Positions 1 to 8,741 are shown, numbered from the stretch's first letter. The stretch is 64,000 nucleotides of DNA from an uncultured bacterium (GCA_905215445.1 CAJMPZ010000002.1:44212-108211); one strand, 5' to 3'. Notes: generated by a model not told the origin, from the letters alone. Translations and numbers: made by a program.

Positions 1-2
1 GT

Positions 3-773
3 ATGGATACCAAGGCATTAAAGAAGCAGATGGGCGCCGCCATCGCCATGGTCCTCGTGGCAGCCGTAGCCCTCGGCTCCGCCACCTTCGCATGGTTTGT
101 GAGCAACAACGAGGTTACCGCTAAAACGACGGGCGTGAAGGCGCAGTCCAACACGGCATTCATGAGCATCGAATACAAAAATACTGCAGTCGGCTCTAAA
201 ACGACCCAGAGCAAAACGTGGGCCATAGACACCGAGAATAATGCCACTGCTCTTTATCCTTCCGAAGTTCAAGCTGGCGACGATGGCGCGCCCAAGTTCG
301 TGACCGCCTACGGTACCGCGACTGATAATGGTGACAAGAAAGGTGATTACATCTCAGTCGGTGACGCCACTAAGGCCGTGACTGACCAATACGCGATTGG
401 CGAGGCAAACAATTACAGCATCAGCTCTGCTGGCGTCGATTTGACCAATTTGAAGATTGACCGCGTTGAGGTTTCCACTGGCGCCGACAAGGGTTTGAAG
501 AGCGCTATTCGCGTACTTGTTGTTGGCCCTGACAGCTGGCAGGTTTGGGGCCCTGGCACCGATGCCGAAGCTGGGCTGAAGTTGCAGAAGGCTGGAGGCG
601 CGGCTCTCGCTGCTACGGTCGCAAAGGATAAAGATACTCAGCTGAGCGTGTACGTCTACTACGATGGCAATGATGCTGCCGTAAACACTGCTAACCTGGC
701 AAAAATCCAAGACTCCGTTGGCGTTACCATTTCCTTCAGCGCTACTCAGCCTACGACGGTTTCTGGGGCATAA
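3..773 (+). CDS. SipW-type signal peptide surface protein (TasA/camelysin-like)
   Basis: Predicted exported protein of 256 residues. Residues 1-35 form a short basic start (KALKKQ), a hydrophobic stretch and then SATFAWFVSNN, the pattern of SipW-dependent signal peptides found in TasA-like fibre proteins. The rest is a soluble, Thr/Asp/Ala-rich, beta-type domain. Near the end lies VYVYYDGNDAAVNT, which lines up with a V-W-x-E-G-x-D-x-x-C-N motif in the other paralogues of this window. The ATG at position 3 is the first usable start, but the region before it is outside the window, so the start is unproven. It is followed by a second paralogue 97 bp later. The role as a surface fibre or adhesion subunit is inferred from the signal type alone. 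Confidence 0.75.
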   Translation: MDTKALKKQMGAAIAMVLVAAVALGSATFAWFVSNNEVTAKTTGVKAQSNTAFMSIEYKNTAVGSKTTQSKTWAIDTENNATALYPSEVQAGDDGAPKFVTAYGTATDNGDKKGDYISVGDATKAVTDQYAIGEANNYSISSAGVDLTNLKIDRVEVSTGADKGLKSAIRVLVVGPDSWQVWGPGTDAEAGLKLQKAGGAALAATVAKDKDTQLSVYVYYDGNDAAVNTANLAKIQDSVGVTISFSATQPTTVSGA

Positions 774-869
774 GCCACATTGAAGCATTGGCTTAAAAAC
801 GGGGTTTGGCGCAAGGCGTCGAGCCCCGTTAGCCTTATCGACCGAATTGCAACAAGGAAGCTACTTCGT

Positions 870-1826
870 ATGTCATCGCGCGTGAAGCAACTCAAAAAAC
901 AGTTAGCCGTCGCCGCCATTTCGGTGGTCATGGCGTGCGTTGCTTTAGGCTCGGCAACATATGCGTGGTTCGTATTCAATAACACCGTCTCCGCCAGAAC
1001 GGCAACCGTGACGGCCATGGCCAATGGCATGACGTTGCAAATTGTTGCGGGCACAACGCCCGATCACGGCAAAGACAACGACACGGTTGCGTTCGATAGT
1101 ACGACCGCCCATGAAATCAGCCCTTCTTCGACCGATGACGCCAAAACGTGGTTCGTTCCTGCGTCGTGGGGCGATGGGGCCTTGGTCACGTCGTACCAGA
1201 TCGCCAATGGGCTCGATGCGTCAACGGGCCAATATACTGTAGGTGGCAAAACCTTTTACGCGTATAACGTAAGCACCTATACGGTTTACACCGTTCGTGA
1301 CACGGGCATTGCAGATGTGTATTTGGACGGATCGGCCGATGAGGGTGCTATTTCCGTAACCTCGAATGGGCAGCCGCTGAGCGATAAGGTTGCGCGCAGC
1401 ATGCGCATCGGCATCTCGACGATTGACGCTCAGGGCAACGAGACGTTGAAAGTTGTCTATGCCCCAAGCGAGCCTGTCGGATCGGGCAACGATGCGTACT
1501 CGAGGCAGAATGACATTGCGGGCTGGACGGTGGTTGCTGACGCTTCGAGTACAAAGGTTGCAACATATAAGCATTTGTTCGGTGCGACGTATGTTGACCA
1601 AAATGGCGGCAACTGGGCTGCGACAAAAAACGGCAAAAACTTCGATGCACCCGCGGATAATCCAGCGGCGCTTGCCACGCATGTTGACTACAATGGCGTA
1701 ATTTTGAAGGTCTATATTTGGCTCGAGGGCACCGACGCCGATTGCGTTAATACGGCTGCGAGTGCTGTCGATGAGGGTCTTTCCTACGACGTAACCCTGC
1801 GAATGGTTGGCACGAATTCGCAATAA
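870..1826 (+). CDS. SipW-type signal peptide surface protein
   Basis: A 318-residue paralogue of the preceding gene. I chose ATG 870 because AAGGAAG lies nine bases upstream and because translation from it begins directly with a typical short basic leader (MSSRVKQLKKQ), hydrophobic segment and SATYAWFVFNN. An upstream in-frame ATG at 780 would add 30 residues with no signal character. The C-terminus carries VYIWLEGTDADCVN, the shared signature of this family. The function is unknown; an extracellular structural subunit processed by a SipW-like peptidase is the best guess. No peptidase gene is visible next to this pair inside the window, although two lie in the cluster at 14443-19899. The gene ends directly against a remnant of a third paralogue. 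Confidence 0.75.
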   Translation: MSSRVKQLKKQLAVAAISVVMACVALGSATYAWFVFNNTVSARTATVTAMANGMTLQIVAGTTPDHGKDNDTVAFDSTTAHEISPSSTDDAKTWFVPASWGDGALVTSYQIANGLDASTGQYTVGGKTFYAYNVSTYTVYTVRDTGIADVYLDGSADEGAISVTSNGQPLSDKVARSMRIGISTIDAQGNETLKVVYAPSEPVGSGNDAYSRQNDIAGWTVVADASSTKVATYKHLFGATYVDQNGGNWAATKNGKNFDAPADNPAALATHVDYNGVILKVYIWLEGTDADCVNTAASAVDEGLSYDVTLRMVGTNSQ

Positions 1827-1827
1827 A

Positions 1828-1986
1828 GCTACGGCTTTCGCTAACGGCACGAACATGAAGGTTGCCGTTTGGATAGAAGGCGCCGACAACGATTGCCAGA
1901 ATATGTCTGGCCTCGACGTTGGCGAAGGAAGCCCGACCTTTGATGTAACGGTTAGCCTGGTCGGCATCGTGCCTGATTCCAAGTAG
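1828..1986 (+). pseudogene. C-terminal remnant of a SipW-type surface protein
   Basis: Reading from 1828 in a frame different from the upstream gene gives 52 codons and a stop at 1984-1986, with no start codon at its head. The translation contains MKVAVWIEGADNDCQNMSG and ends in VSLVGIVPDSK. It matches the C-terminal end of the gene at 870-1826 (VYIWLEGTDADCVN, then LRMVGTNSQ). It therefore looks like the tail left after an in-locus deletion or recombination between two paralogues. The terminator at 2013 follows, so this tail marks the old 3' end of the operon. Confidence 0.75.
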
Positions 1987-2012
1987 ACTTAAGCCGCCAG
2001 CTAAATATGCCT

Positions 2013-2046
2013 AAAAGGGGCCGCTTCAATCGAAGCGGCCCCTTTT
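2013..2046 (+). terminator. Rho-independent terminator
   Basis: Perfect 15-bp stem (arms 2013-2027 and 2032-2046) with loop AATC and T4 at the end of the right arm. The A-rich left end means it could also work on the opposite strand. It closes the SipW-type protein cluster. Confidence 0.85.
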
Positions 2047-2131
2047 GTGTGGCTGTCTGGTGCAAACACTTTGTCGCATATCGCTCGGGATCGGCGATAA
2101 TGTGGGGAACTGTTCTTTCTGGAGGTTCCTT

Positions 2132-3214
2132 ATGGACGGCATTGCTTCTAGTGTTCCGCTGATTGCTCAGCCGAGTTATGACCGCGCTTGTAGCCTTGTG
2201 CCGTCTGAGTATGTTTTGGCTTGGGAGTGGTTCTTGCGCGAGGAACAGCGTGGCGAGATTTGGGAAAAACTACCTCATAACATTAAAGCTGATAGCCCCC
2301 AGTATCCTTATCGCATGACGATTGGCTCTGAGACCTTTTGCGTTTCTCGTCAATCAGGTATTTATTGGCCGGGTCGTGGACGCATCAAGCACCCTGTGGA
2401 AAAGACCTTTGCGCTTTCGGTGCATAGCTCTATAAGTGGGAGCTATTCCGATGTTCCCCCGCTCTATCTTGAGGACGGCACGTGGGTGTTCAAGTATTCA
2501 TTGCAAAGTGCTTCGGTCGAAAGCTGGCGCAACCAGCGCTACAACGAAAAAATGATCAACTGCATGGAGTGTGGCGTTCCCGTTGGCGTGTTCTTTGCAA
2601 CAAGCGCTGGCTACAAGGTGCTAGGCCTAGCATTCGTTGAACGCTACGAGCCGGAGAACAACTGGTTTGTGTTGCATGGCCCCGTCCATAAGGGTGGACC
2701 CGATGCGCGGTTCTTCCCCGATATGAGCTACATGAAGGAGGCTCCGGTCGCGGCGGAGTTTTCTGGCGCTCCGGCGAGCGACGATGAAAAGGTTCGCTAC
2801 GCGCTGCGTCGTGAACGAATCGGCCAGCAGCGTTTCCGCAATCAGCTCTTTGAGGCCTATACCGGTCGATGTGCCGTCTCGGGTTGCAATGTCGGCGAGG
2901 CGCTCGAAGCCGCGCATATCGAGAATTACTCGGGTCCCAAGTCGCAGGTTGTCAGCAATGGCATCCTGCTGCGCCGCGATTTACACGCGCTGTTCGATGC
3001 TCATCTGATTTCGTTCGAACTGGTGCGCGGTGACTATCAACTTTGCGGGTCGTACCTTCTGCAGCATACGGACTATGCAGCATTTGCAGGGTCGGCATTG
3101 CGCGAGCCGGACGAGCATCGCTTGCGACCCAACGCTCGATTCCTCGAAGCCCACCGCGCCGAGTTCGATTTCTCGGAATCGCGACGTCGGGCGGAAGCTG
3201 TTGCTCCGTATTAA
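2132..3214 (+). CDS. HNH endonuclease domain protein
   Basis: A 360-residue protein. The C-terminal third (about residues 245-300) has the HNH_2 pattern: CAVSGC, then EAAHI, then NGILLRRDLHALFD, giving the paired metal-binding and catalytic histidines plus the Asn. The N-terminal two thirds is an unrecognised domain that may read DNA or a modified base, as in other HNH_2 proteins; that is inference. ATG 2132 has a clear GGAGG upstream; an in-frame ATG at 2045 overlaps the terminator and is unlikely. The gene stands alone with no methyltransferase beside it, so it could be a solitary restriction or defence nuclease. No signal peptide is seen. Confidence 0.8.
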   Translation: MDGIASSVPLIAQPSYDRACSLVPSEYVLAWEWFLREEQRGEIWEKLPHNIKADSPQYPYRMTIGSETFCVSRQSGIYWPGRGRIKHPVEKTFALSVHSSISGSYSDVPPLYLEDGTWVFKYSLQSASVESWRNQRYNEKMINCMECGVPVGVFFATSAGYKVLGLAFVERYEPENNWFVLHGPVHKGGPDARFFPDMSYMKEAPVAAEFSGAPASDDEKVRYALRRERIGQQRFRNQLFEAYTGRCAVSGCNVGEALEAAHIENYSGPKSQVVSNGILLRRDLHALFDAHLISFELVRGDYQLCGSYLLQHTDYAAFAGSALREPDEHRLRPNARFLEAHRAEFDFSESRRRAEAVAPY

Positions 3215-3332
3215 GCGGGTGCTGCCTGTCGCAGTCCAATCATGTCGATTGATCGGATCGCATCGCGCCGCATCGAGAGCTGCGCGATCCTGTCATCCTC
3301 TCCTCAACAGCTAAAACGGGAAAGGGGAGACC

Positions 3333-3614
3333 ATGGGATGGCGAAGTGATATCGCACGAGGCGTGTACGGAAACCTACCGCGAGCGTTAATGGACCGGAG
3401 TCTGTTTCCACTCGTCGAGGCCACCTGCGGCCAAATCTGTCTGTCCTGCCCTCGCTGTGGCGCAGACCTCCCATGCCTAGACATCAGTTTCATCGACACC
3501 CGCGACAAACATGCTGTCGACCCGCGGGCTCGAACAGGCCTGCGTCTTCCAGTCTATCCTCAGCAATGCCCAACTTGCGGATGTGCCATTGCCTATGACG
3601 ATGCGGAGTCATAG
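3333..3614 (+). CDS. Small protein with two CxxC knuckles (possible zinc ribbon)
   Basis: A 93-residue open frame starting at ATG 3333 behind AAAGGGGAGA. It contains CPRCG (about residues 39-43) and CPTCG (about residues 78-82), the spacing expected for a four-cysteine zinc ribbon. No family is recognised. It lies 118 bp downstream of the HNH gene and may or may not share its transcript. The paired cysteine motifs and good ribosome binding site argue that it is real. The lack of any other conserved feature keeps confidence moderate. Confidence 0.5.
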   Translation: MGWRSDIARGVYGNLPRALMDRSLFPLVEATCGQICLSCPRCGADLPCLDISFIDTRDKHAVDPRARTGLRLPVYPQQCPTCGCAIAYDDAES

Positions 3615-3804
3615 CTTCGACGACCAAATTGCCAGTCCACAAAATCAAGTGGTCCGACATGCGGTGCGCTACGCCCACAGCGCTCCGATGGGGAACATGT
3701 GGGCATCGCACTCGGCATACTATGCTTCGCACTTCCTTATTTCTGTAAAGGGTTTTCTCCAAGTAATTAGAAAATGGCAACGCATATGAAGCTGACGGAA
3801 AGTC

Positions 3805-3816
3805 AATACATGTATT
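3805..3816. promoter_or_regulatory. Palindromic operator upstream of the GntR gene
   Basis: AATACATGTATT is a perfect 12-bp palindrome 31 bp before the GntR start. The same half-site (AATACATGT) appears twice in the larger inverted repeat before the deglycase gene at 4653-4682. This suggests that the GntR/UTRA protein binds both sites and controls itself. Confidence 0.65.
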
Positions 3817-3847
3817 ATTACAAGTATCAGGCTGTCAGGAGGTAATA

Positions 3848-4564
3848 ATGGAGGAAAAGCCGCTATATCTTCAGGTTGAAGAACGTTTAAGGGCGAATAT
3901 TGAATCGGGTGCTTGGGGGCCTGGTGAGCAAGTCCCGGGAGAACAGATATTGTGCAAGCAGCTTGGCGTCAGCCGCGTGACGCTGCGACACGCATTGTCT
4001 AATCTTGTAAATGAAGGCTTGATGGTAAAAGAGCATGGGCGAGGCACGTTCGTTGCAGATAAAGAAAATGCGACTGTTGCTTCTGACGGAAATGCACGTT
4101 CTTCCGTCAGCTTCTCCAATCTTTGCCGATTGCAGGGAAAGGAGCCGTCTGCACGGATTGTATCCGCCTCTCTTGAAGCGGATTGCCCAAAGGAAGTGGC
4201 TTCATTCCTGGGCTTAGACAATTCGCCTGCTTTTAAGCTCTGTCGCGTTAGGTTTTCTGATGGTAGGCCGGTGCTGTCCGAAACCAATTACTTTCGAGCC
4301 TCCTTCGCGTTCTTGGCTGAACACGATCTCGAAGGGTCTTTATACGAACTTTTACAGCACCATGGTGTGATGCCAGGGGAACTTACTCGTCGTATAGGAA
4401 TTGTCTATGCGGACGATCGTGACGCTGAGCTCCTCAAAGTCGACCTTGGTTCGGCTCTGCTATTCAATAGATCCTTCGTTAAAGATTCGGAAGGGCATCC
4501 GCTGCATGTTGCCGATCAGCATGCCATTGCCGACGATCCGGGACTATATCAGTTTTACGCATAA
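3848..4564 (+). CDS. GntR-family regulator with UTRA ligand domain
   Basis: A 238-residue transcription factor. Residues about 5-70 form the winged helix-turn-helix of the GntR family (YLQVEERLRANIESGAWGPG, then LGVSRVTLRHAL, then VKEHGRGTFV). Residues about 85-235 match a UTRA effector domain, which in this family binds phosphorylated sugars. A strong AGGAGG lies just before ATG 3848. It precedes a sugar-amine PTS operon, and both promoters carry the same palindrome. I infer that it represses the operon until the phosphorylated substrate accumulates. It has its own terminator, so it is a separate transcript from the operon it controls. Confidence 0.9.
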   Translation: MEEKPLYLQVEERLRANIESGAWGPGEQVPGEQILCKQLGVSRVTLRHALSNLVNEGLMVKEHGRGTFVADKENATVASDGNARSSVSFSNLCRLQGKEPSARIVSASLEADCPKEVASFLGLDNSPAFKLCRVRFSDGRPVLSETNYFRASFAFLAEHDLEGSLYELLQHHGVMPGELTRRIGIVYADDRDAELLKVDLGSALLFNRSFVKDSEGHPLHVADQHAIADDPGLYQFYA

Positions 4565-4588
4565 AAGCGCCTACCGCTTACGACTCTA

Positions 4589-4620
4589 AACTGCCGTTCA
4601 CGGGAAAGCGGCAGTTTTTT
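4589..4620 (+). terminator. Terminator of the GntR gene
   Basis: Stem AACTGCCG (4589-4596) with CGGCAGTT (4609-4616), a 12-base loop, then a run of T to 4620. Confidence 0.8.
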
Positions 4621-4621
4621 C

Positions 4622-4682
4622 TTGACTCCATTTTGGCGGGAATTATTCTGTAATTAATACATGTAGTAGGACATGTATTAAT
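4622..4682 (+). promoter_or_regulatory. Promoter and GntR operator of the deglycase-PTS operon
   Basis: A likely -35 TTGACT (4622-4627) and -10 TATTCT (4644-4649) are 16 bp apart. They are followed at once by a perfect inverted repeat with 12-bp arms, ATTAATACATGT (4653-4664) and ACATGTATTAAT (4671-4682). The operator covers the expected start site, so a bound repressor would block transcription. The half-site matches the palindrome at 3805. Confidence 0.75.
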
Positions 4683-4697
4683 ACAAAAGGAGTAGCC

Positions 4698-5666
4698 ATG
4701 AAAGAAGAGAACATCGTCCAGGATCTGCTCACCAAGGATTTCCATCCTAAGAACGTTTATTTTGTTGCATGCGGTGGGTCCCTCCTTGCTCAGTATCCGG
4801 CTTTCTACCTGATTCAGCGCGAAGGCAAGGGCATCGATGCCCAGCTGATTACGAGCAACGAATTTGTGCATGCCACCCCGAAGGCTCTGGATGAGAACTC
4901 CATTGCCGTGTTCTGCTCGCTCTCGGGAACCCCCGAGACTATGGTGGCGACCGAGGTCGCGAAAAATGCAGGGGCGGTTACGATTGCCTATTGCCATGAC
5001 CCCAATGCCGATATGAGCAAGATTGCTGATTACCACGTCCCCTTCAACACGATCTTTAATCCCGAGACTAAATACATGGAGAGCAACGCCGCTCCTATTC
5101 TCAAGCTCGCCTTTGAGATTCTCGCTGCTTTCGATGGCTATGAGCATCTGAACGACGCTAACGCGGCGTTTGATATGCTGCAGGACGTTGTGAATGAGGT
5201 CGTTCGTTATATCGAGCCCCGCGCGCAAGAGTTTGCCCGTTTGCACAAGGACGACAAGATTATCGTACCGCTTGCTGGCGGCCCTGCCCTGGGTGTCGGT
5301 TATGGTTTCTCCATCTGCAGCTTGATGGAGATGCAATGGGTCCATGCGCCCCTCATCAATACCGGCGAGTTCTTCCATGGGCCGTTTGAGATTGTGGACC
5401 GAACTACTCCCTTCGTTCTGTTTATGAGCGATGGCCGAAATCGTTCCAACGATGAGCGTGCAAAGAAGTTCCTTGATGAATATGCCGACCGGGTCACGGT
5501 GCTGGATGCGAAGGAACTCTATATCAATCAATTCCCGGCAAGTGTCTGCGAGTTCTTCAATCACTTTGTGTTTGATGCGGCACAGCGTAGGCTCCTGTCT
5601 GCACTCGGGGATATCAGGAAACACGATCTGATGACGCGCCGTTATATGTGGCATGTCGAGTATTAA
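4698..5666 (+). CDS. SIS-domain sugar-amine 6-phosphate deglycase (FrlB/GfrE/GfrF-like)
   Basis: A 322-residue protein with two SIS (sugar isomerase) folds, at about residues 15-150 and 185-310. The GGSLLA and SLSGTPETM segments form the first phosphosugar site, and NTGEFFHGPFEI is the typical second-half motif. The sequence resembles fructoselysine- and glucoselysine-6-phosphate deglycases, which split the phosphorylated Amadori product into glucose 6-phosphate and lysine. Clustering with mannose-family PTS components supports a gfr-like route in which the PTS phosphorylates the substrate on entry. The exact substrate cannot be fixed from sequence; glucosaminate or another amine-sugar is possible. 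AAAGGAG precedes ATG 4698. First gene of the GntR-controlled operon. Confidence 0.8.
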   Translation: MKEENIVQDLLTKDFHPKNVYFVACGGSLLAQYPAFYLIQREGKGIDAQLITSNEFVHATPKALDENSIAVFCSLSGTPETMVATEVAKNAGAVTIAYCHDPNADMSKIADYHVPFNTIFNPETKYMESNAAPILKLAFEILAAFDGYEHLNDANAAFDMLQDVVNEVVRYIEPRAQEFARLHKDDKIIVPLAGGPALGVGYGFSICSLMEMQWVHAPLINTGEFFHGPFEIVDRTTPFVLFMSDGRNRSNDERAKKFLDEYADRVTVLDAKELYINQFPASVCEFFNHFVFDAAQRRLLSALGDIRKHDLMTRRYMWHVEY

Positions 5667-5700
5667 ACGCCTGGTTTTATCGACTCGCTTTTAGGAATGG

Positions 5701-6180
5701 GTGACAATTATGATCGTCGCAACGAGGGTGGATGAGAGACTTGTCCATGGACAGGTTGCCGTATCTTGGCTGTCTGCATTAGGGGCTGATTGCATTCTTG
5801 TCGCAAATGACGAGGTTGCTGCAGATGATGCTCAACGCGCAATACTGAAAATGGCAAAGCCGTCTGGATGCAAGCTTGTGATAAAAGGACTTGATGATTC
5901 GATTGCGGCGATCAGAAGTGGCATAACGGACAAATATCGTCTGTTTATAGTCGTCAAAACCGTAAAAGATGCTTGCCTTCTCGCTCAAGGGTGCCCAGAT
6001 ATCAAGGCAATTAATCTGGGAAACGTCATACCGAGAGAGGGAACGCGACAAATTAGTCGGTGCGTTTACGTTTCTCCGGACGAAGAGAAGAGCCTTGTTG
6101 CGCTTGTTGAGGCGGGAGTCGATGTCGTAATTCGGAGTTTGCCAGGAGATAAGGCATTACGACTGACGGAGGCTCTATAG
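5701..6180 (+). CDS. PTS mannose/sorbose-family IIB component
   Basis: A 159-residue cytoplasmic phosphotransfer protein. RVDERLVHGQVAVSW near the N-terminus is the family signature, and the histidine in LVHGQV is the phosphorylated residue. The chain would take phosphate from a IIA protein and pass it to the substrate in IIC/IID. GTG 5701 is only about four bases from AGGA; ATG 5710 would give the more typical family start MIVATRVDERL, so the true start may be nine bases later. It sits between the deglycase and IIC. Confidence 0.9.
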   Translation: MTIMIVATRVDERLVHGQVAVSWLSALGADCILVANDEVAADDAQRAILKMAKPSGCKLVIKGLDDSIAAIRSGITDKYRLFIVVKTVKDACLLAQGCPDIKAINLGNVIPREGTRQISRCVYVSPDEEKSLVALVEAGVDVVIRSLPGDKALRLTEAL

Positions 6181-6224
6181 GCCTTTAGCGCGGACAGATA
6201 TTTGTGCTAAGGAGAGGGGATGCA

Positions 6225-6995
6225 ATGGACATTCTGTTGATCTTTCTTATTTCATGCTTTAGCTATTCGAATTGGTTTCTTGGTAAATCAATGCTTGATA
6301 GACCCCTGATAACGGGAACAATTGTGGGTCTCGCATTCGGTGATTTGGCAAGTGGCTGTATTATCGGCGCCACGATTGAGCTGGCTCTTATGGGCGCTCA
6401 GGGAATCGGAGCGGCTGCGCCTCCTGACGTGATTTCCGGTGGCATTTTGGGCACTGCGTTTGCGGTCATTTCCCATTCAGATGCTGGCGCCGGCGTTGCT
6501 TTGGCAATCCCAATTTCAATGCTCGGAATGGTAATCAGGAATTTTTGCTACATCGTTCTGATTCCTCTTATTAATCGCGCCGCCGATGGATATGCCGAAC
6601 GAGGAGACGTTGACGGGGTGTGCAGGACCCATCTTATCTCTAGCTTCTTTGGGTTCATTATTCCCCAGGCGCTGTATGTGACCGCAGCTTATGCGCTGGG
6701 TGCTCCGGTTATGGAAGGTGTCCTTGCGGCTATTCCCGAATTTGTCCAGCATGGCTTGACGGTTGCCGCAGGCATTTTGCCCGCCCTCGGCTTTGTCATT
6801 CTGCTTAGGACCATCATGGACCGGAAGTTGTTGCCTTATTTGATTTTTGGATTCGTTCTCAGTGCGTATCTGGGCTTGCCAATTTTGGGTGTTTCGCTCA
6901 TCGCCGCCGGAATTGTGCTGTTGATGGTATTTAAAGATCGCGAATCCGCTGCCGCTGTTACGGCTTCTGTGGAAGGAGACGACGATGAGTTCTAA
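6225..6995 (+). CDS. PTS mannose/sorbose-family IIC component
   Basis: A 256-residue integral membrane channel component with about seven to eight hydrophobic segments. GQ..GIGAAAPPDVISGGILGTAFA-type sequence in the first half and the long hydrophobic stretches match EIIC of the mannose family. I start at ATG 6225 because AAGGAGAGGGG lies just upstream; GTG 6204 would add seven charged residues ahead of the first helix. The 3' end overlaps the IID start by 11 bp, which implies coupled translation. The acidic tail (EGDDDEF) lies in the overlap. Confidence 0.9.
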   Translation: MDILLIFLISCFSYSNWFLGKSMLDRPLITGTIVGLAFGDLASGCIIGATIELALMGAQGIGAAAPPDVISGGILGTAFAVISHSDAGAGVALAIPISMLGMVIRNFCYIVLIPLINRAADGYAERGDVDGVCRTHLISSFFGFIIPQALYVTAAYALGAPVMEGVLAAIPEFVQHGLTVAAGILPALGFVILLRTIMDRKLLPYLIFGFVLSAYLGLPILGVSLIAAGIVLLMVFKDRESAAAVTASVEGDDDEF

Positions 6996-7803
6996 AGAAG
7001 GCGGATCGAAAATCACCAAGTCCGATCTCAATAAAATTTTCCTACGCTCAATGACATTCGAGGGGTCCTGGGATTACGAGCGGCAAATGTACCTTGCGAA
7101 CGCATTTACGCTTGGCCCAATTATCAAGAAGCTGTATCCGTCGAAAGAAGATTGCGCAGACGCATTGAAGCGCCATCTTGAGTTCTTTAACATCACTCCC
7201 TATCTCGCGACGCTGGTTTGTGGAATTGTGACAGCAATGGAGGAGGTGAAGGCGAACGGCGGAGAAATTGGCGGAGAAGCTATCAGCAACGTGAAGACTT
7301 CGCTTATGGGTCCGTTGTCTGGCATTGGCGATTCGTTGTTTCTAACAACCTGGCGTACGGTTACTGCCGGAATTGGCTGCTCCATCGCAATGCAAGGGAA
7401 CCCGCTCGGCGCTGTCCTATTTTTCTTGCTGTTTAACATACCCGCACAAGCCGTGCGCTACATTTGCGCCATTAAAGGTTACGAGATGGGCAGCAAGCTA
7501 CTCGTTAAGCTGTCCGAGACAAATATCATGAAACGCCTGACGAAACTGACTGGCGTCGTCGGAATGATGGCGGTGGGAGCAATGATTGCCTCAATGGTGA
7601 GCGTTACAACTCCGCTGGCTTTCGGTTCGGGCGATGAGGCCCTTGCCATTCAAGGCGTGCTGGATCAGATTATGCCATGCCTGCTTCCGGTAATCGCAAC
7701 AGCCGCGATTTATTGGGTTATGGGAAAGAAGTCAAATACTGCGGTCGTCCTTGTCTCGATAGTCGTCTTTTCGATTGCATGCTCTGCGGTTGGAATTCTC
7801 TAG
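6985..7803 (+). CDS. PTS mannose/sorbose-family IID component
   Basis: A 272-residue membrane protein forming the translocation unit with IIC. The N-terminal domain has the EIID landmarks SMTFEGSWDYERQMYLANAF and LKRHLEFFNITPYLATLVCG, then MEEVKANGG and SLMGPLSGIGDSLF, followed by several membrane segments in the C-terminal half. ATG 6985 overlaps IIC. No IIA gene follows: the next coding gene lies on the opposite strand after about 240 bp in which I see no coding signal. A IIA must therefore come from elsewhere in the genome. Confidence 0.9.
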   Translation: MSSKEGGSKITKSDLNKIFLRSMTFEGSWDYERQMYLANAFTLGPIIKKLYPSKEDCADALKRHLEFFNITPYLATLVCGIVTAMEEVKANGGEIGGEAISNVKTSLMGPLSGIGDSLFLTTWRTVTAGIGCSIAMQGNPLGAVLFFLLFNIPAQAVRYICAIKGYEMGSKLLVKLSETNIMKRLTKLTGVVGMMAVGAMIASMVSVTTPLAFGSGDEALAIQGVLDQIMPCLLPVIATAAIYWVMGKKSNTAVVLVSIVVFSIACSAVGIL

Positions 7804-8042
7804 AGTTGACATCCTTGCTCGGCTTGAGATGATTGCCATCCGGCTGAGTTTTGATTCAAGCACTGCCCCCTGTGCTGGCTCCGATGCGGGGGGGGGTTGT
7901 TTCTATATTTATTCAGTCGGAGTATCGATTATCGATTGTTGGTCAGCTAAGTGTCGGCCTCTAGGTTTCTCGTTAGATATACCTTGCTATCTGCGCATAC
8001 TCGATTTCCGAGGATATCTGGACTCGATTTTCGAGTTTTGTC

Positions 8043-8741
8043 CTACAGGTAAATCCCCTCGAACAGGGCCTTGTGGAACTTGATGTGGTGGTCGCGTGCC
8101 CAGGTGAAGAGCGCCTGGTCAAAGTCGCCTTTGGTGGCAGGGATGCCGTAGACGCCGGCGACTTTCACGCGCACGAACTCCAGCGCGGGCAACTTGTTGA
8201 TGGCCGTGAGCGCAAACGGCGACGTGGGCTCCTCGAACAGGTAATGGCTGCCTTGCAGCGCGCCGCAGCCGGTGCAGGTGCTGGCGAGCGATACGGTCTT
8301 GGTGGTGCGCGACGTTGTGGGCTTGTAGCCACAGCGCTCGCGCAGGTAGTCGCGGATCTCGGCCGGCACGCAGCCCAGCGCGGGGACGATGGCCACGGCG
8401 TTGGCGTGGGCGGTGTCGATCGCGATGTGGCCCGCGTCGTCGATGGTGGGCGCATCGCTGGGTGCAGCCTTGCTGCTTGAGTCCTCGGCCGCCCAATACG
8501 GAATGCCAAAGGCCGCGACCGTTGTCTGCTCGTGGCACTTCCAACATTCGCGCTTGCCCAGCACCAGGTAAATATAGGGCGCGCTGGGGTCGGAGCGATC
8601 CACGCCGGGCAGCCACGCGGCAAAGGGCTCGGGGTTGACGCCATCGGGCACGTACCAGATCTTCTTGATCCGGTCCCACTTGGCGCCCAGGGCCTTGGCC
8701 TCGTCTTTGTGCGAAAAGGGAACATCGAGCTCGGTGCGCAT
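8043..8741 (-). CDS. DUF5710-type N-domain protein with CxxC pairs
   Basis: A 232-residue protein on the minus strand. Residues about 5-40 (FSHKDEAKALGAKWDRIKKIWYVP) match the DUF5710 pattern, a small domain often seen in DNA-processing or mobile-element proteins such as primases. Two CxxC knuckles follow (CWKC near residue 70, CTGC near residue 160), suggesting bound zinc. ATG at 8741 has AAGGAG just upstream on that strand; upstream in-frame extension to 8966 has no such signal. It ends convergent to the PTS operon and is divergent from the gene at 9059. Function unknown. Confidence 0.75.
   Translation of the reverse strand: MRTELDVPFSHKDEAKALGAKWDRIKKIWYVPDGVNPEPFAAWLPGVDRSDPSAPYIYLVLGKRECWKCHEQTTVAAFGIPYWAAEDSSSKAAPSDAPTIDDAGHIAIDTAHANAVAIVPALGCVPAEIRDYLRERCGYKPTTSRTTKTVSLASTCTGCGALQGSHYLFEEPTSPFALTAINKLPALEFVRVKVAGVYGIPATKGDFDQALFTWARDHHIKFHKALFEGIYL

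Noticed and set aside
7804..8042. A IIA gene or remnant after the PTS IID gene
   Set aside because: The open stretch shows no HPr/IIA-like motif and no ribosome binding site.
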